Positions 1 to 5,903 are shown, counted from the first letter of the stretch. The stretch: DNA of 5,903 bases from Gemmatimonadota bacterium (GCA_029884275.1 JAOUIC010000126.1:1-5903), one strand, 5' to 3'. Translations and numbers: made by a program. Notes: generated by a model not told the origin, from the sequence alone.

Positions 1-13
1 CGTGAAGTCCGCT

Positions 14-1756
14 TCATGGGCGGGGACGGCGGCGCCGTTCACCATGATCGGTCTCCCGCGCCACGGTGGGACGGGCGAAGGCGGGCCGCTCCTCGGTCGG
101 CAGACCCAGATAGGTCCGCGCCCGGTTGAGCGCGTCGTCGATGTTGCCGACGATGTTGGCCGCGCCCAGCTCCTCCCAGACTGTCGAATTCCGCAGGGCG
201 ATCACCGGCTGGGAGTGGACGTCAGAGAGGATGACCAGGGTCCCTTCCCGCCGGCACTGGGTCTCGAGGTCGCGCAGCGCGGCGAGCCCGGTGGAGTCGA
301 TCACCGGAACCCGGCGCAGCCGCACGATCAGCACTTTCGGCCGGCGGGAGACGGTCACCACCGTGTCCCGGAAGGAGTCGGCGGCGCCGAAGAAGAACGG
401 CCCGTCGATCTCGTAGACATCCACGCCGGCCGGGATGTTGCGCAGCGCGGCCGCCTCCGGGTCGGTGGTCTCCACCGTCCCGCCCTGGTCCGCATCGCCG
501 GACAGCAGGCTGACGTTCGTCACCTCGCTCATCCGCTTCATGAACAGGAACGCGGCCAGCACCATTCCCACCTCGACCGCTACGGTCAGATCCACCAGCA
601 CGGTCAGCGAGAACGTCACCAGCAGCACCGCCACGTCGCTCCGCGGCGCCCGCAGTTCGCCCAGGAAGCGGCGCCATTCGCTCATGTGGTAGGCCACCAT
701 CACCAGGATCGCCGCCAGGGCGGCCATCGGGATGAGACCCGCCCAGTGACCCAGAAAGAGGGTGATGAGGAGCAGGGTGACGGCGTGGACGAGACCCGCG
801 ACCGGAGTCCGGCCACCATTCTTGACGTTGGTCGCCGTGCGGGCGATGGCGCCTGTTACCGGGATGCCGCCGAAGAGGGGGGAAACCACATTGGCGACAC
901 CCTGCGCCACCAGCTCGGCGTTCGCCCGGTGCCTGGTGCCCAGCATCCCGTCCGCGACCACCGCCGACAGCAGCGACTCGATGCCCGCCAGCATGGCGAT
1001 CGTGAAGGCGGCCCCGCTCAGGGCGCGCAATCGCTCCAGGGAAATCTCCGGAAAACGCAGCTCCGGGAGCGTCGCGTGTACCTCGCCGAACCGGTCGCCG
1101 ATGGTCTGGGCCGGAATATCGAGGAGCTGAACCAGCGCGGTCGCTACGATCAGGCCGACGAAGGGCGACGGGACCCGAGTGCTGACCCGGGGCCAGAAGA
1201 CGAGGATTGCGAGCGTCAGGCCTGCGACCCCGGCGGCCCACCAGTTGACTGAGGCGACATTCGCTGCGATCGCGCTCCACTGCTCCACGAACCCGGCCGG
1301 CATCCGGGCGATGTCAAGACCCAGGAAGTCGCGGATCGTTCCAGAGAAGATGATGACCGCGATGCCAGTGGTGAATCCTGTGGTGACGGGGTAGGGGATG
1401 AACTTGATGACGCTGCCGAGCCGGGCGACGCCCAGCACGATGAGCATGATGCCGGCCATCAGGGTCGCCAGTGCCAGCCCGTCGACGCCGTACTGCTGGA
1501 TCACCCCATAGACAATCACGATGAAGGCGCCGGTGGGGCCGCCGATCTGCACCCGAGAGCCGCCCAGCGCGGAGATCAGGAATCCCCCGATGATGGCCGT
1601 GTACAGCCCCGCCTCCGGCGTGGCGCCGCTGGCAATGCCGAATGCGATCGCGAGGGGAAGCGCCACGACTCCCACAACCAGTCCTGCGCCGAGATCCCCG
1701 GCGAATTGCTGGCGGGTGTAGCCGCGAAGCGTCGATATCAGCTTCGGGGTCAGCAT
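14..1756 (-). CDS. SulP/SLC26-family anion transporter with C-terminal STAS domain
   Basis: A 580-residue inner-membrane secondary transporter of the SulP (SLC26) family; members move sulfate, bicarbonate, dicarboxylates or other anions, usually coupled to H+ or Na+. The membrane domain covers about residues 20-408. It shows the family's early signature LPLAIAFGIASGATPEAG (33-50) and GPTGAF (73-78), and a later conserved stretch from IESLLSAVVADG (259-270) to the GGIPVTGAIARTATN segment (296-310). Acidic E260 lies where SulP proteins usually carry an acidic residue tied to cation coupling. The STAS domain covers about 445-548, with VIDSTGLAAL (485-494) at the position of the anti-sigma-antagonist serine loop. 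A basic Arg/Pro-rich tail ends the protein. Length is normal for the family and both halves are intact. The start is ATG with no clear Shine-Dalgarno sequence. It lies 109 bases downstream of the metal ATPase on the same strand, so it may be a distal operon gene or separately transcribed. The substrate cannot be assigned from sequence: sulfate, bicarbonate (BicA-like) and C4-dicarboxylate (DauA-like) all remain possible. Confidence 0.95.
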   Translation of the reverse strand: MLTPKLISTLRGYTRQQFAGDLGAGLVVGVVALPLAIAFGIASGATPEAGLYTAIIGGFLISALGGSRVQIGGPTGAFIVIVYGVIQQYGVDGLALATLMAGIMLIVLGVARLGSVIKFIPYPVTTGFTTGIAVIIFSGTIRDFLGLDIARMPAGFVEQWSAIAANVASVNWWAAGVAGLTLAILVFWPRVSTRVPSPFVGLIVATALVQLLDIPAQTIGDRFGEVHATLPELRFPEISLERLRALSGAAFTIAMLAGIESLLSAVVADGMLGTRHRANAELVAQGVANVVSPLFGGIPVTGAIARTATNVKNGGRTPVAGLVHAVTLLLITLFLGHWAGLIPMAALAAILVMVAYHMSEWRRFLGELRAPRSDVAVLLVTFSLTVLVDLTVAVEVGMVLAAFLFMKRMSEVTNVSLLSGDADQGGTVETTDPEAAALRNIPAGVDVYEIDGPFFFGAADSFRDTVVTVSRRPKVLIVRLRRVPVIDSTGLAALRDLETQCRREGTLVILSDVHSQPVIALRNSTVWEELGAANIVGNIDDALNRARTYLGLPTEERPAFARPTVARETDHGERRRRPRP

Positions 1757-1865
1757 CTGGTCAGGCGACGTCTTTCGGCCCGGGTGGCCGGCAACAATAT
1801 CACGATGGTCTCGATCGGTCCGGCGGCGTTGGGTGGCCCCGGAAGCATAGCAGGCCGCGGAAGCG
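1757..1865. other. Intergenic gap between metal ATPase and SulP genes
   Basis: This 109-base gap separates the ATPase stop from the SulP ATG. It contains a short GC hairpin, CGGCC-N5-GGCCG (1776-1790), just upstream of the SulP start. A 6-bp inverted repeat, GCCGCG (1854-1859) and CGCGGC (1871-1876), straddles the ATPase stop codon. Neither is followed by a T-run in the transcribed direction, so neither is a convincing intrinsic terminator. On the minus strand a TATTGT box lies about 37 bases before the SulP ATG, but I see no good -35 partner. The gap is long enough to hold a promoter, so SulP co-transcription with the ATPase is uncertain. Confidence 0.4.
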
Positions 1866-3701
1866 TCAAGCGCGGCTGGCTCTGAGCGCGTTCAGGATCA
1901 CCGCAAGGTCGATCACTTCCTGCAGCAGGGCGCCGGCCGTGGGGGGGATGTGCCCCAGCGCGGCGAACGCCATGGCCGCGACGGAGAGCCCCAATCCGGC
2001 CCAGATGCTCTGGAGGGCGATCCGCATCGTGGCCCGGCTGATGGTGACCGCCTCGGCCACCCGCCTGGCGTCCTCCGTGAGGACCACCACGTCGGCGGCC
2101 TCGGCGGTGATGCCACCGCCATGTGCCGCCAGCGCGACGCCCACACTGGCGCGGCTCAGCGCCGGCGCGTCGTTGGTGCCGTCGCCGACCATCAGGACCC
2201 GCTCGCCTTTGCGCTCCAGCTCCTCCACTGCGCGCACCTTGTCCTCGGGCAGGAGGTTGGCGCGCGTCTCCGTGACACCGATCGCGCGGGCAACCGCCTC
2301 GGCGTGGGCGGCGTGGTCGCCGGTCACCAGCGCGATGTGCCTGAGGCCGAGGGCCCTGAGCAGGGAGATCATCTCGGCGGCCTCGGGCCGGATCCGGTCG
2401 GCGAATTCGATGATCCCGCCGGCCCTGCCATCCACGGTCACCCAGGCGCAGAGCCCCGCTTCGTCCCCGATTGGCCAGTCGGTCGCCCCGGGTGCCACCC
2501 GGTCGGCGAACGCCCGTGACCCGATCGTCGTCCGGCGCCCCTCGATGTCCGCCACCACCCCGCTTCCGGCATGCTCCACCACGTTGGACGCGGCGGGGAT
2601 GACCAGCCCACGCTCCTCGGCCGTCGCCACGACGGAACGCGCCAGCAGGTGCCCCGACCCCTGGTCGGCGGCGGCGGCAAGGCGGAGCAGTTCATTCTCC
2701 CCGAACGGCGGGGCCGGGATCACGCGGATGACCCCCGGGCGCCCGATCGTGAGGGTGCCTGTCTTGTCGAGGAGCGCGACGGTCACCCGCCCGAGGCGCT
2801 CCAGCGCCTGGCCGTTGCGGATGATCACGCTGCGGCTTGCCGCTCGGCTGATGCCGCCGATCATCGCCACCGGCGTCGCCAGGATGAGCGGGCAGGGAGT
2901 GGCCACCACCAGGACGGCCAGCACCCGCTCTCCGTCGTGGGTCGCCAGCCAGGCCGCCAGGCAGACCAGCAGGGTGAGCGGCGTGAACCAGATGGCATAC
3001 CGGTCGGCCATCCGCTGCAGCGGCGACTTGCTGGCCTGTGCTCCCCTCACCAGCTGCACGATGCGGGCGTACTGGCTTTCGCCGGACCGGGCGGTCGCCT
3101 CCAGTACCAGCGGGCCCTCGAGGTTCAGGCTGCCGCTCAGGAGCGTGACGCCCGGCTCCGCCAGCTTCGGCATCGGCTCGCCGGTAAGGCCCGAGGCGTC
3201 GATATGCGAGCGCCCCTCGACCACCTTGCCGTCGCAGGGGACCATGTCGCCGGGACGGATCAGGAGCAGGTCGCCCGGCTCGACATCCTCCGCCGGGATC
3301 TCTTCCACCACCGCCCCGCGCTTCCGGTTCGCCCGCCGGGGTGCGCGCGCCTCCAGCTCCTCGACCGCCCGGGATGCGCGGCCTGCGGCGAAGTGCTCGA
3401 GCGATTCGCCGCCGGTCTGCATGAGGACGACGACAAGCCCGGGGAGCGGTTGTTCGAGAATGGCGGCGCCGGTGATGGCGAGGGTGGCGACGAGGTCGCT
3501 GGCGAAGCGCCCGGCGATGGCCCCCCGAACGGTCTGCCACACGACCGGGAGGCCGAGCAGAACCAGCCCGGCCATCAGGACGGGGTGGCTCAGATGTGCC
3601 ATCGGCCCCACCCGAAGGGCGAGGCCGATGACGAGAACCAGCAGGGTGGCCAGCGGCATCGCCACGCGAGGCGATGCCCAGGCCGGGCGGTCGCGGTTCA
3701 C
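1866..3701 (-). CDS. P1B-type heavy-metal-translocating ATPase, TPC-motif subclass, no N-terminal metal-binding domain
   Basis: An ATP-driven inner-membrane cation pump of 611 residues, probably exporting a transition metal. In order it shows: an N-terminal membrane pair (about 15-56); a second membrane pair (about 68-95); the actuator domain with SGLTGEP (170-176); a membrane pair around 235-280 containing the ion-pathway motif TPCP (268-271); the phosphorylation motif DKTGTLT with D312; a nucleotide-binding domain; TGD (460-462) and GDGTNDAP (506-513) of the HAD hinge; and a final membrane pair (about 562-605) with QEVID (594-598). The usual His-Pro of the nucleotide domain appears as GSGHLLA (H351, no Pro), which I recall as common in this TPC-type branch. 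There is no HMA or Cys/His-rich N-terminal domain and no C-terminal hemerythrin domain. TPC rather than CPC argues against a classical Cu+ or Zn/Cd pump; TPC pumps have been linked to Ni, Co or Fe in the P1B-5 group, but this is only suggestive. The GTG start overlaps the regulator stop (GTGA) without a Shine-Dalgarno sequence, so translation is probably coupled. Confidence 0.95.
   Translation of the reverse strand: MNRDRPAWASPRVAMPLATLLVLVIGLALRVGPMAHLSHPVLMAGLVLLGLPVVWQTVRGAIAGRFASDLVATLAITGAAILEQPLPGLVVVLMQTGGESLEHFAAGRASRAVEELEARAPRRANRKRGAVVEEIPAEDVEPGDLLLIRPGDMVPCDGKVVEGRSHIDASGLTGEPMPKLAEPGVTLLSGSLNLEGPLVLEATARSGESQYARIVQLVRGAQASKSPLQRMADRYAIWFTPLTLLVCLAAWLATHDGERVLAVLVVATPCPLILATPVAMIGGISRAASRSVIIRNGQALERLGRVTVALLDKTGTLTIGRPGVIRVIPAPPFGENELLRLAAAADQGSGHLLARSVVATAEERGLVIPAASNVVEHAGSGVVADIEGRRTTIGSRAFADRVAPGATDWPIGDEAGLCAWVTVDGRAGGIIEFADRIRPEAAEMISLLRALGLRHIALVTGDHAAHAEAVARAIGVTETRANLLPEDKVRAVEELERKGERVLMVGDGTNDAPALSRASVGVALAAHGGGITAEAADVVVLTEDARRVAEAVTISRATMRIALQSIWAGLGLSVAAMAFAALGHIPPTAGALLQEVIDLAVILNALRASRA
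3698..3701 (-). promoter_or_regulatory. GTGA start/stop overlap coupling response regulator and ATPase
   Basis: Read on the minus strand, the four bases are GTGA. GTG is the ATPase start and TGA is the response-regulator stop. There is no purine-rich ribosome binding site in the preceding 15 or so bases, so re-initiation by ribosomes finishing the regulator is the simplest way to translate the pump. This makes the two genes part of one transcript and fixes the ATPase start. The next in-frame start (ATG, codon 15) also lacks a Shine-Dalgarno sequence. Confidence 0.75.
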
Positions 3702-4402
3702 GAGGCGACGGCGTCTACGACCTCGGCACCTCTCTCGCGGCGGAGGCTGAAGCCCACGCCCCGCACCGTTTGGATGAGATTCTCACCGACCGCCTTGCGC
3801 AGCTTCCGGCGGACGTTCCCGACGTGCACGTCCACCACGTTGCTCTCGGGGTCGAAGTGCATGTCCCACACCTTCTCCAGCAGGGTGGTCCGCCGGATCA
3901 CCTGCTCCGGATGGAGCAGGAAGAACTCGATGATCTGGAACTCTTTCGGCGTCAGGTCCATGGGCCGGTCGTCCACCACCACGATGTGACGGAGACGGTC
4001 CAGCGTGAGCGGCCCGTAGCGGAGCACCTCCAGCCGCTCGGCACCCCCCCGCCGGGCCAGCGCCCGGATGCGTGCCAGGAGCTCATCGAAGCGGAACGGC
4101 TTGGCGAGGTAGTCGTCCGCGCCGGCGTCCAGGCCGCGCACGATGTCTTCGACGGCGTCACGCGAGGTGAGCATCATGATCGGCGTGTTGCGTCCCTCAC
4201 GCCGGAGTTCCATCGCGATCTGAAACCCGTTCTTCTTGGGGAGCACGACATCCAGCAGGATGATGTCGTACTCATAGACGTGGGCCAGCGTTGTGGCTTC
4301 CTCGCCATCGGCGGCGATATCCACCACGTAGCCTTCTTCCTTCAGACCCTGCTCGATGAAGCCCGCGACCTTCCGGTCGTCCTCCACAATGAGAACTTTC
4401 AT
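3698..4402 (-). CDS. OmpR/PhoB-family (CusR-like) response regulator
   Basis: A 234-residue cytosolic DNA-binding response regulator, expected to be phosphorylated by the kinase encoded just upstream. The receiver domain (1-115) begins MKVLIVEDD and has the acidic pair D8/D9, phospho-acceptor D51 in IILLDVVLP, T79 in MMLTS and K101 in LAKPF. The winged-helix DNA-binding domain (about 128-222) has the LTPKEFQIIEFFL start, a SNVVDVHVGNVRRKLR recognition region and the TVRGVGFSLR wing. The SNVVDVHV and RGVGF segments resemble metal/stress regulators such as CusR/CopR and MprA, but target specificity cannot be read from this. An in-frame TTG at 4441 would add 13 residues before the canonical MKVLIVEDD start; I chose the ATG because receivers normally begin there. 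A weak GGAAG lies two bases upstream. The gene follows the kinase by 57 bases and overlaps the metal ATPase, which is its most likely target. Confidence 0.95.
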   Translation of the reverse strand: MKVLIVEDDRKVAGFIEQGLKEEGYVVDIAADGEEATTLAHVYEYDIILLDVVLPKKNGFQIAMELRREGRNTPIMMLTSRDAVEDIVRGLDAGADDYLAKPFRFDELLARIRALARRGGAERLEVLRYGPLTLDRLRHIVVVDDRPMDLTPKEFQIIEFFLLHPEQVIRRTTLLEKVWDMHFDPESNVVDVHVGNVRRKLRKAVGENLIQTVRGVGFSLRRERGAEVVDAVAS

Positions 4403-4442
4403 GGCTTCCAACCTACTGACCGGTCGTGAATTGATGGGCAAC

Positions 4443-4454
4443 CCTTCATGAAGG
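4443..4454. promoter_or_regulatory. Perfect 12-bp palindrome in the kinase-regulator gap
   Basis: CCTTCATGAAGG is a perfect palindrome lying in the 57-base non-coding gap, starting a few bases after the kinase stop and about 40 bases before the regulator ATG. The gap is visibly more AT-rich than its surroundings. As DNA it could be a dimeric regulator-binding site for an internal promoter; as RNA it could form only a 4-bp stem with a CAUG loop. A second, shorter palindrome, GACCGGTC (4418-4425), lies nearer the regulator start. No convincing -35/-10 pair accompanies either, so the regulatory role is a guess. Confidence 0.3.
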
Positions 4455-4459
4455 TATTC

Positions 4460-5701
4460 TCACTTATTGCCGGTCGGAAGGTGCAGGATGAACCGTCCGC
4501 CAAACCCCTCGGCGGCCACCGCGTAGAGCTCGCCCCCGAGCAGGCGGGCCAGCCGGCGGGAGAGCGGCAGGCCGAGCCCGCTGCCCTTGCCCTCCTCGCC
4601 GGCCTTGGTCTGGTAAATGTCGAAGATCTTCTCCACGTCCGAGGCGGCGATTCCCTCGCCCTGGTCGTCGATCTGGAACAGAACCATTTCGGCCTCCCCG
4701 GGTGCCGTGACGGCCAGGAGCACGGCGCTGCCTGCGGGGGTATGCCGAATGGCGTTGGTCAGGAGGTTGACCAGGATCTGCTCCACGCGGCTGGGGTCGG
4801 TGCGACAGGTCGGCCCCGGCTCCGGAACCTGGGACTCGAGGCGCACCTGCTTGCTCTCGGCTGCGGGGGTGACCCGGCTGACGGCGTTCCGGACCATGCT
4901 GCCGCAGTCCACCTCGCGGATCACGGGGCGGAGGCGGTCCTCGTCGAGTCGGGAGAGGTCGAGCAGGTCGTTGATGAGGCTGATCGCCAGGTCCGCTGAA
5001 TCCAGCACCTCGAACGCGGCTCGAGGGACGGTGGCCGGGTCCTTCCGGCGCACCAGCATCTCGGCCCAGCCATAGACCCCCGCGAGGGCATTGCGGAGTT
5101 CGTGATTGACCATCGCGAAGAACCGCTCGCGGGACCGGTGCAGTCGCTGGACTTCCTCGAGCAGCCGCGCGCTCTCCTCGTGCAGCCTGGCGTTCTCGAT
5201 GGCGGCGGCCGCCTTCGCGGCCAGGAGCGTGGCAAGGTGCTCGTCTTCCTCGGTGAACTCCGCGGCGCCGATCTTCTCTGCCAGATAGAGATTTCCGAGG
5301 GCGGTTCGGCGCCCCAGGATCGGCACGCCCAGGAAGCTTCGCATCTCCGGGTGGTTTGGCGGGAACCCCTTGCTGGCCGGGTGAGCCCAGATGTCCGCCA
5401 GGCGGATCGGGCGGGCCTCGCGGATCACCAGTCCCAGGACGCCGCCTCCAGTGGGTGGACGGCCGATCCGCTCACGTTCCGCGTGCGTGATGCCCGCCGT
5501 GGTGAAGGACTCGAGCGTCCTGCCGTCCGAAGCCAGGATCCCCACGGCGGCGAACCGCGCCCCGATCAGTTCCGCGGCGAGGTCTGCAACCCCCTGCAGC
5601 ACGCCGGCCAGCGAATACTCGCCGATCAGGCGGCTGGAGCCCTCGACGAGTCGCTCGAGGCGGGCGGCGGTCGTGGGGTTTTCGCTGCGAGCGGGCGCCA
5701 T
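4460..5701 (-). CDS. Soluble GAF-HisKA sensor histidine kinase with DosS/DosT-like GAF domain
   Basis: A 413-residue cytosolic sensor kinase with no membrane segments. A GAF domain (about 15-172) is followed by a coiled linker (about 172-193), a HisKA dimerisation domain with FFAMVNHELRNAL (phospho-acceptor H200 and E201-x-x-N204 phosphatase motif), and a HATPase_c domain. The latter has the N-box ILVNLLTNAIRHTP (N312, N316), G1 box DDQGEG (345-350) and G2 box GKGSGLGL (371-378). The GAF segment HPASKGFPPNHPEMR (107-121) followed by SFLGVPI closely matches Mycobacterium tuberculosis DosS as I recall it. H117 aligns with the DosS haem ligand His149, Y139 in NLYL with distal Tyr171, and G54 with the position that is Glu87 in DosS and Gly in DosT. 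Haem binding is therefore plausible but unproven, since this signature also occurs in many uncharacterised GAF kinases. Unlike DosS, it has one GAF and a HisKA rather than HisKA_3 core. The kinase precedes its regulator. Its ATG lies six bases after a TACAAT box, with no Shine-Dalgarno sequence at normal spacing. Confidence 0.93.
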   Translation of the reverse strand: MAPARSENPTTAARLERLVEGSSRLIGEYSLAGVLQGVADLAAELIGARFAAVGILASDGRTLESFTTAGITHAERERIGRPPTGGGVLGLVIREARPIRLADIWAHPASKGFPPNHPEMRSFLGVPILGRRTALGNLYLAEKIGAAEFTEEDEHLATLLAAKAAAAIENARLHEESARLLEEVQRLHRSRERFFAMVNHELRNALAGVYGWAEMLVRRKDPATVPRAAFEVLDSADLAISLINDLLDLSRLDEDRLRPVIREVDCGSMVRNAVSRVTPAAESKQVRLESQVPEPGPTCRTDPSRVEQILVNLLTNAIRHTPAGSAVLLAVTAPGEAEMVLFQIDDQGEGIAASDVEKIFDIYQTKAGEEGKGSGLGLPLSRRLARLLGGELYAVAAEGFGGRFILHLPTGNK

Positions 5702-5707
5702 GGTTCA

Positions 5708-5713
5708 ATTGTA
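5708..5713 (-). promoter_or_regulatory. Candidate -10 box for a leaderless kinase transcript
   Basis: On the minus strand TACAAT is followed by six bases and then the kinase ATG. RNA polymerase normally starts about seven bases downstream of the -10 hexamer, which would put +1 at or next to the A of the start codon. No good -35 is present: TCGCCG sits at 17-bp spacing and matches TTGACA at three of six positions. The only purine-rich stretch, GGGAAG, is upstream of the -10 and too far to act as a ribosome binding site. Together these favour a leaderless mRNA, by sequence only. Confidence 0.45.
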
Positions 5714-5750
5714 CCACTTCCCGGCGTGCCCGGCGACCCGGCCACTTCCC
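5714..5750. repeat. 9-bp direct repeat upstream of the kinase promoter
   Basis: Read on the minus strand, GGGAAGTGG occurs at 5750-5742 and again, identically, at 5722-5714, with starts 28 bases apart. The proximal copy abuts the TACAAT box and so fills part of the promoter spacer. Between them, CGCCGGG is itself repeated with a 9-base period. Tandem half-sites at a promoter are typical of OmpR-type regulators, so autoregulation by the neighbouring response regulator is possible; repression by occlusion would fit the proximal position. The divergent Usp gene could share the site. Confidence 0.4.
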
Positions 5751-5783
5751 TTGGCTTTCACGTTCACTTCATGCTTGGCCCTC

Positions 5784-5789
5784 TATCAT
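5784..5789 (+). promoter_or_regulatory. Weak candidate -10 box for the divergent Usp gene
   Basis: TATCAT matches the TATAAT consensus at five of six positions and ends 17 bases before the Usp ATG at 5807, giving a predicted leader of only about ten bases. No recognisable -35 lies 15-19 bases upstream, although TTCAC is repeated at 5757-5761 and 5763-5767. No Shine-Dalgarno sequence is present in the short leader. This is offered as a weak candidate only. Confidence 0.2.
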
Positions 5790-5806
5790 CCCCCAACATC
5801 CACCCA

Positions 5807-5903
5807 ATGACCCTCATGCACCTGCGCCATCTGCTGGTCGCCGCGGATGAGTCTGCCGAGGGACGGACTGCCATACGGGCGGCGCTCGATCTGGCAAATC
5901 GTG
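5807..5903 (+). CDS. Universal stress protein (UspA family), 5' part only, truncated by window edge
   Basis: An open frame from ATG at 5807 runs without a stop to the end of the window, giving 32 codons. After a short lead (MTLMHLR) the residues HLLVAADESAEGRTAIRAAL, then DLANR, match the start of the UspA fold. They cover a hydrophobic first beta strand ending in the Asp of the nucleotide-binding site, a D-x-S turn, and a first helix carrying the family's alternating Ala/Leu pattern. Usp proteins are small cytosolic stress proteins, many of which bind ATP. A second ATG three codons later (5816) is an equally possible start; neither has a Shine-Dalgarno sequence. The gene diverges from the sensor kinase with a 105-base shared upstream region, so common regulation is likely. 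Whether it has one or two Usp domains cannot be seen. Confidence 0.75.
   Translation, partial: MTLMHLRHLLVAADESAEGRTAIRAALDLANR

Noticed and set aside
2..1252. 416-codon plus-strand open frame opposite the SulP gene
   Set aside because: Its composition is dominated by Arg, Gly, Gln, His and Asp with no fold signature, and it is antisense to an intact transporter. A GC-driven shadow.
1776..1790. CGGCC-N5-GGCCG hairpin upstream of SulP as a terminator or riboswitch
   Set aside because: A 5-bp stem of this kind is expected by chance at this GC content, and there is no T-run or larger fold.
1854..1876. GCCGCG/CGCGGC inverted repeat at the ATPase stop as a terminator
   Set aside because: The stem is only 6 bp, the loop is 11 bases, and no T-run follows in the transcribed direction.
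1642..3750. 702-codon open frame on the plus strand, antisense to the ATPase
   Set aside because: It is Arg/Ser/Ala/Pro-rich low-complexity translation with no recognisable domain, and lies opposite a gene with all P-type ATPase motifs. High GC leaves the antisense frame free of stops.
2571..3989. 472-codon plus-strand open frame spanning the ATPase/regulator junction
   Set aside because: It crosses two well-supported minus-strand genes, has shadow-like composition and no domain.
4403..4441. Upstream TTG start adding 13 residues to the response regulator
   Set aside because: Receiver domains normally begin at MKVLIVEDD. The extension would run through the palindromic gap and has no ribosome binding site.
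4460..5701. Kinase as a phytochrome-like or cyclic-nucleotide GAF sensor
   Set aside because: I see no chromophore-attachment Cys in the GAF and no NKFDE-type cyclic-nucleotide motif; the conserved residues match the DosS-type pattern better.

Overview
The window is high-GC bacterial DNA, roughly two thirds G+C by eye, with long accidental open frames on the strand opposite the real genes. It looks like a free-living, high-GC, non-enteric bacterium. Protein style (GAF-histidine kinase, TPC-type metal ATPase, SulP, universal stress protein) and the near absence of Shine-Dalgarno sequences would suit a group such as Gemmatimonadota, Acidobacteriota or Actinomycetota, but the sequence does not decide between them.

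Layout: four genes lie on the minus strand and read right to left. They are a soluble GAF-HisKA sensor histidine kinase (5701-4460), an OmpR/CusR-type response regulator (4402-3698), a TPC-motif P1B-type heavy-metal ATPase (3701-1866, sharing a GTGA start/stop overlap with the regulator) and, after a 109-base gap, a SulP anion transporter with a C-terminal STAS domain (1756-14). On the plus strand, diverging from the kinase, the first 32 codons of a universal stress protein (UspA family) begin at 5807 and run off the window. The 105-base divergent intergenic region holds a TACAAT -10-like box exactly six bases before the kinase ATG, so a leaderless transcript is plausible. It also holds a perfect 9-base direct repeat directly upstream of that box.

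How the genes may work together: kinase, regulator and metal ATPase look like one sensory/efflux operon, with SulP as a probable distal member or separate unit and the Usp gene as a divergent partner. The most interesting point is the kinase sensor domain. It carries the sequence signature of the mycobacterial DosS/DosT haem-GAF domain, including the aligned haem-ligand His and distal Tyr and a DosT-like Gly at the oxygen-access position. It is joined to an ordinary HisKA kinase core and an OmpR-type partner rather than the HisKA_3/NarL-type DosR pair. A gas- or redox-responsive system controlling a metal pump, an anion transporter and a stress protein is therefore a reasonable hypothesis, though unproven. 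No RNA genes, mobile elements or CRISPR arrays were seen.
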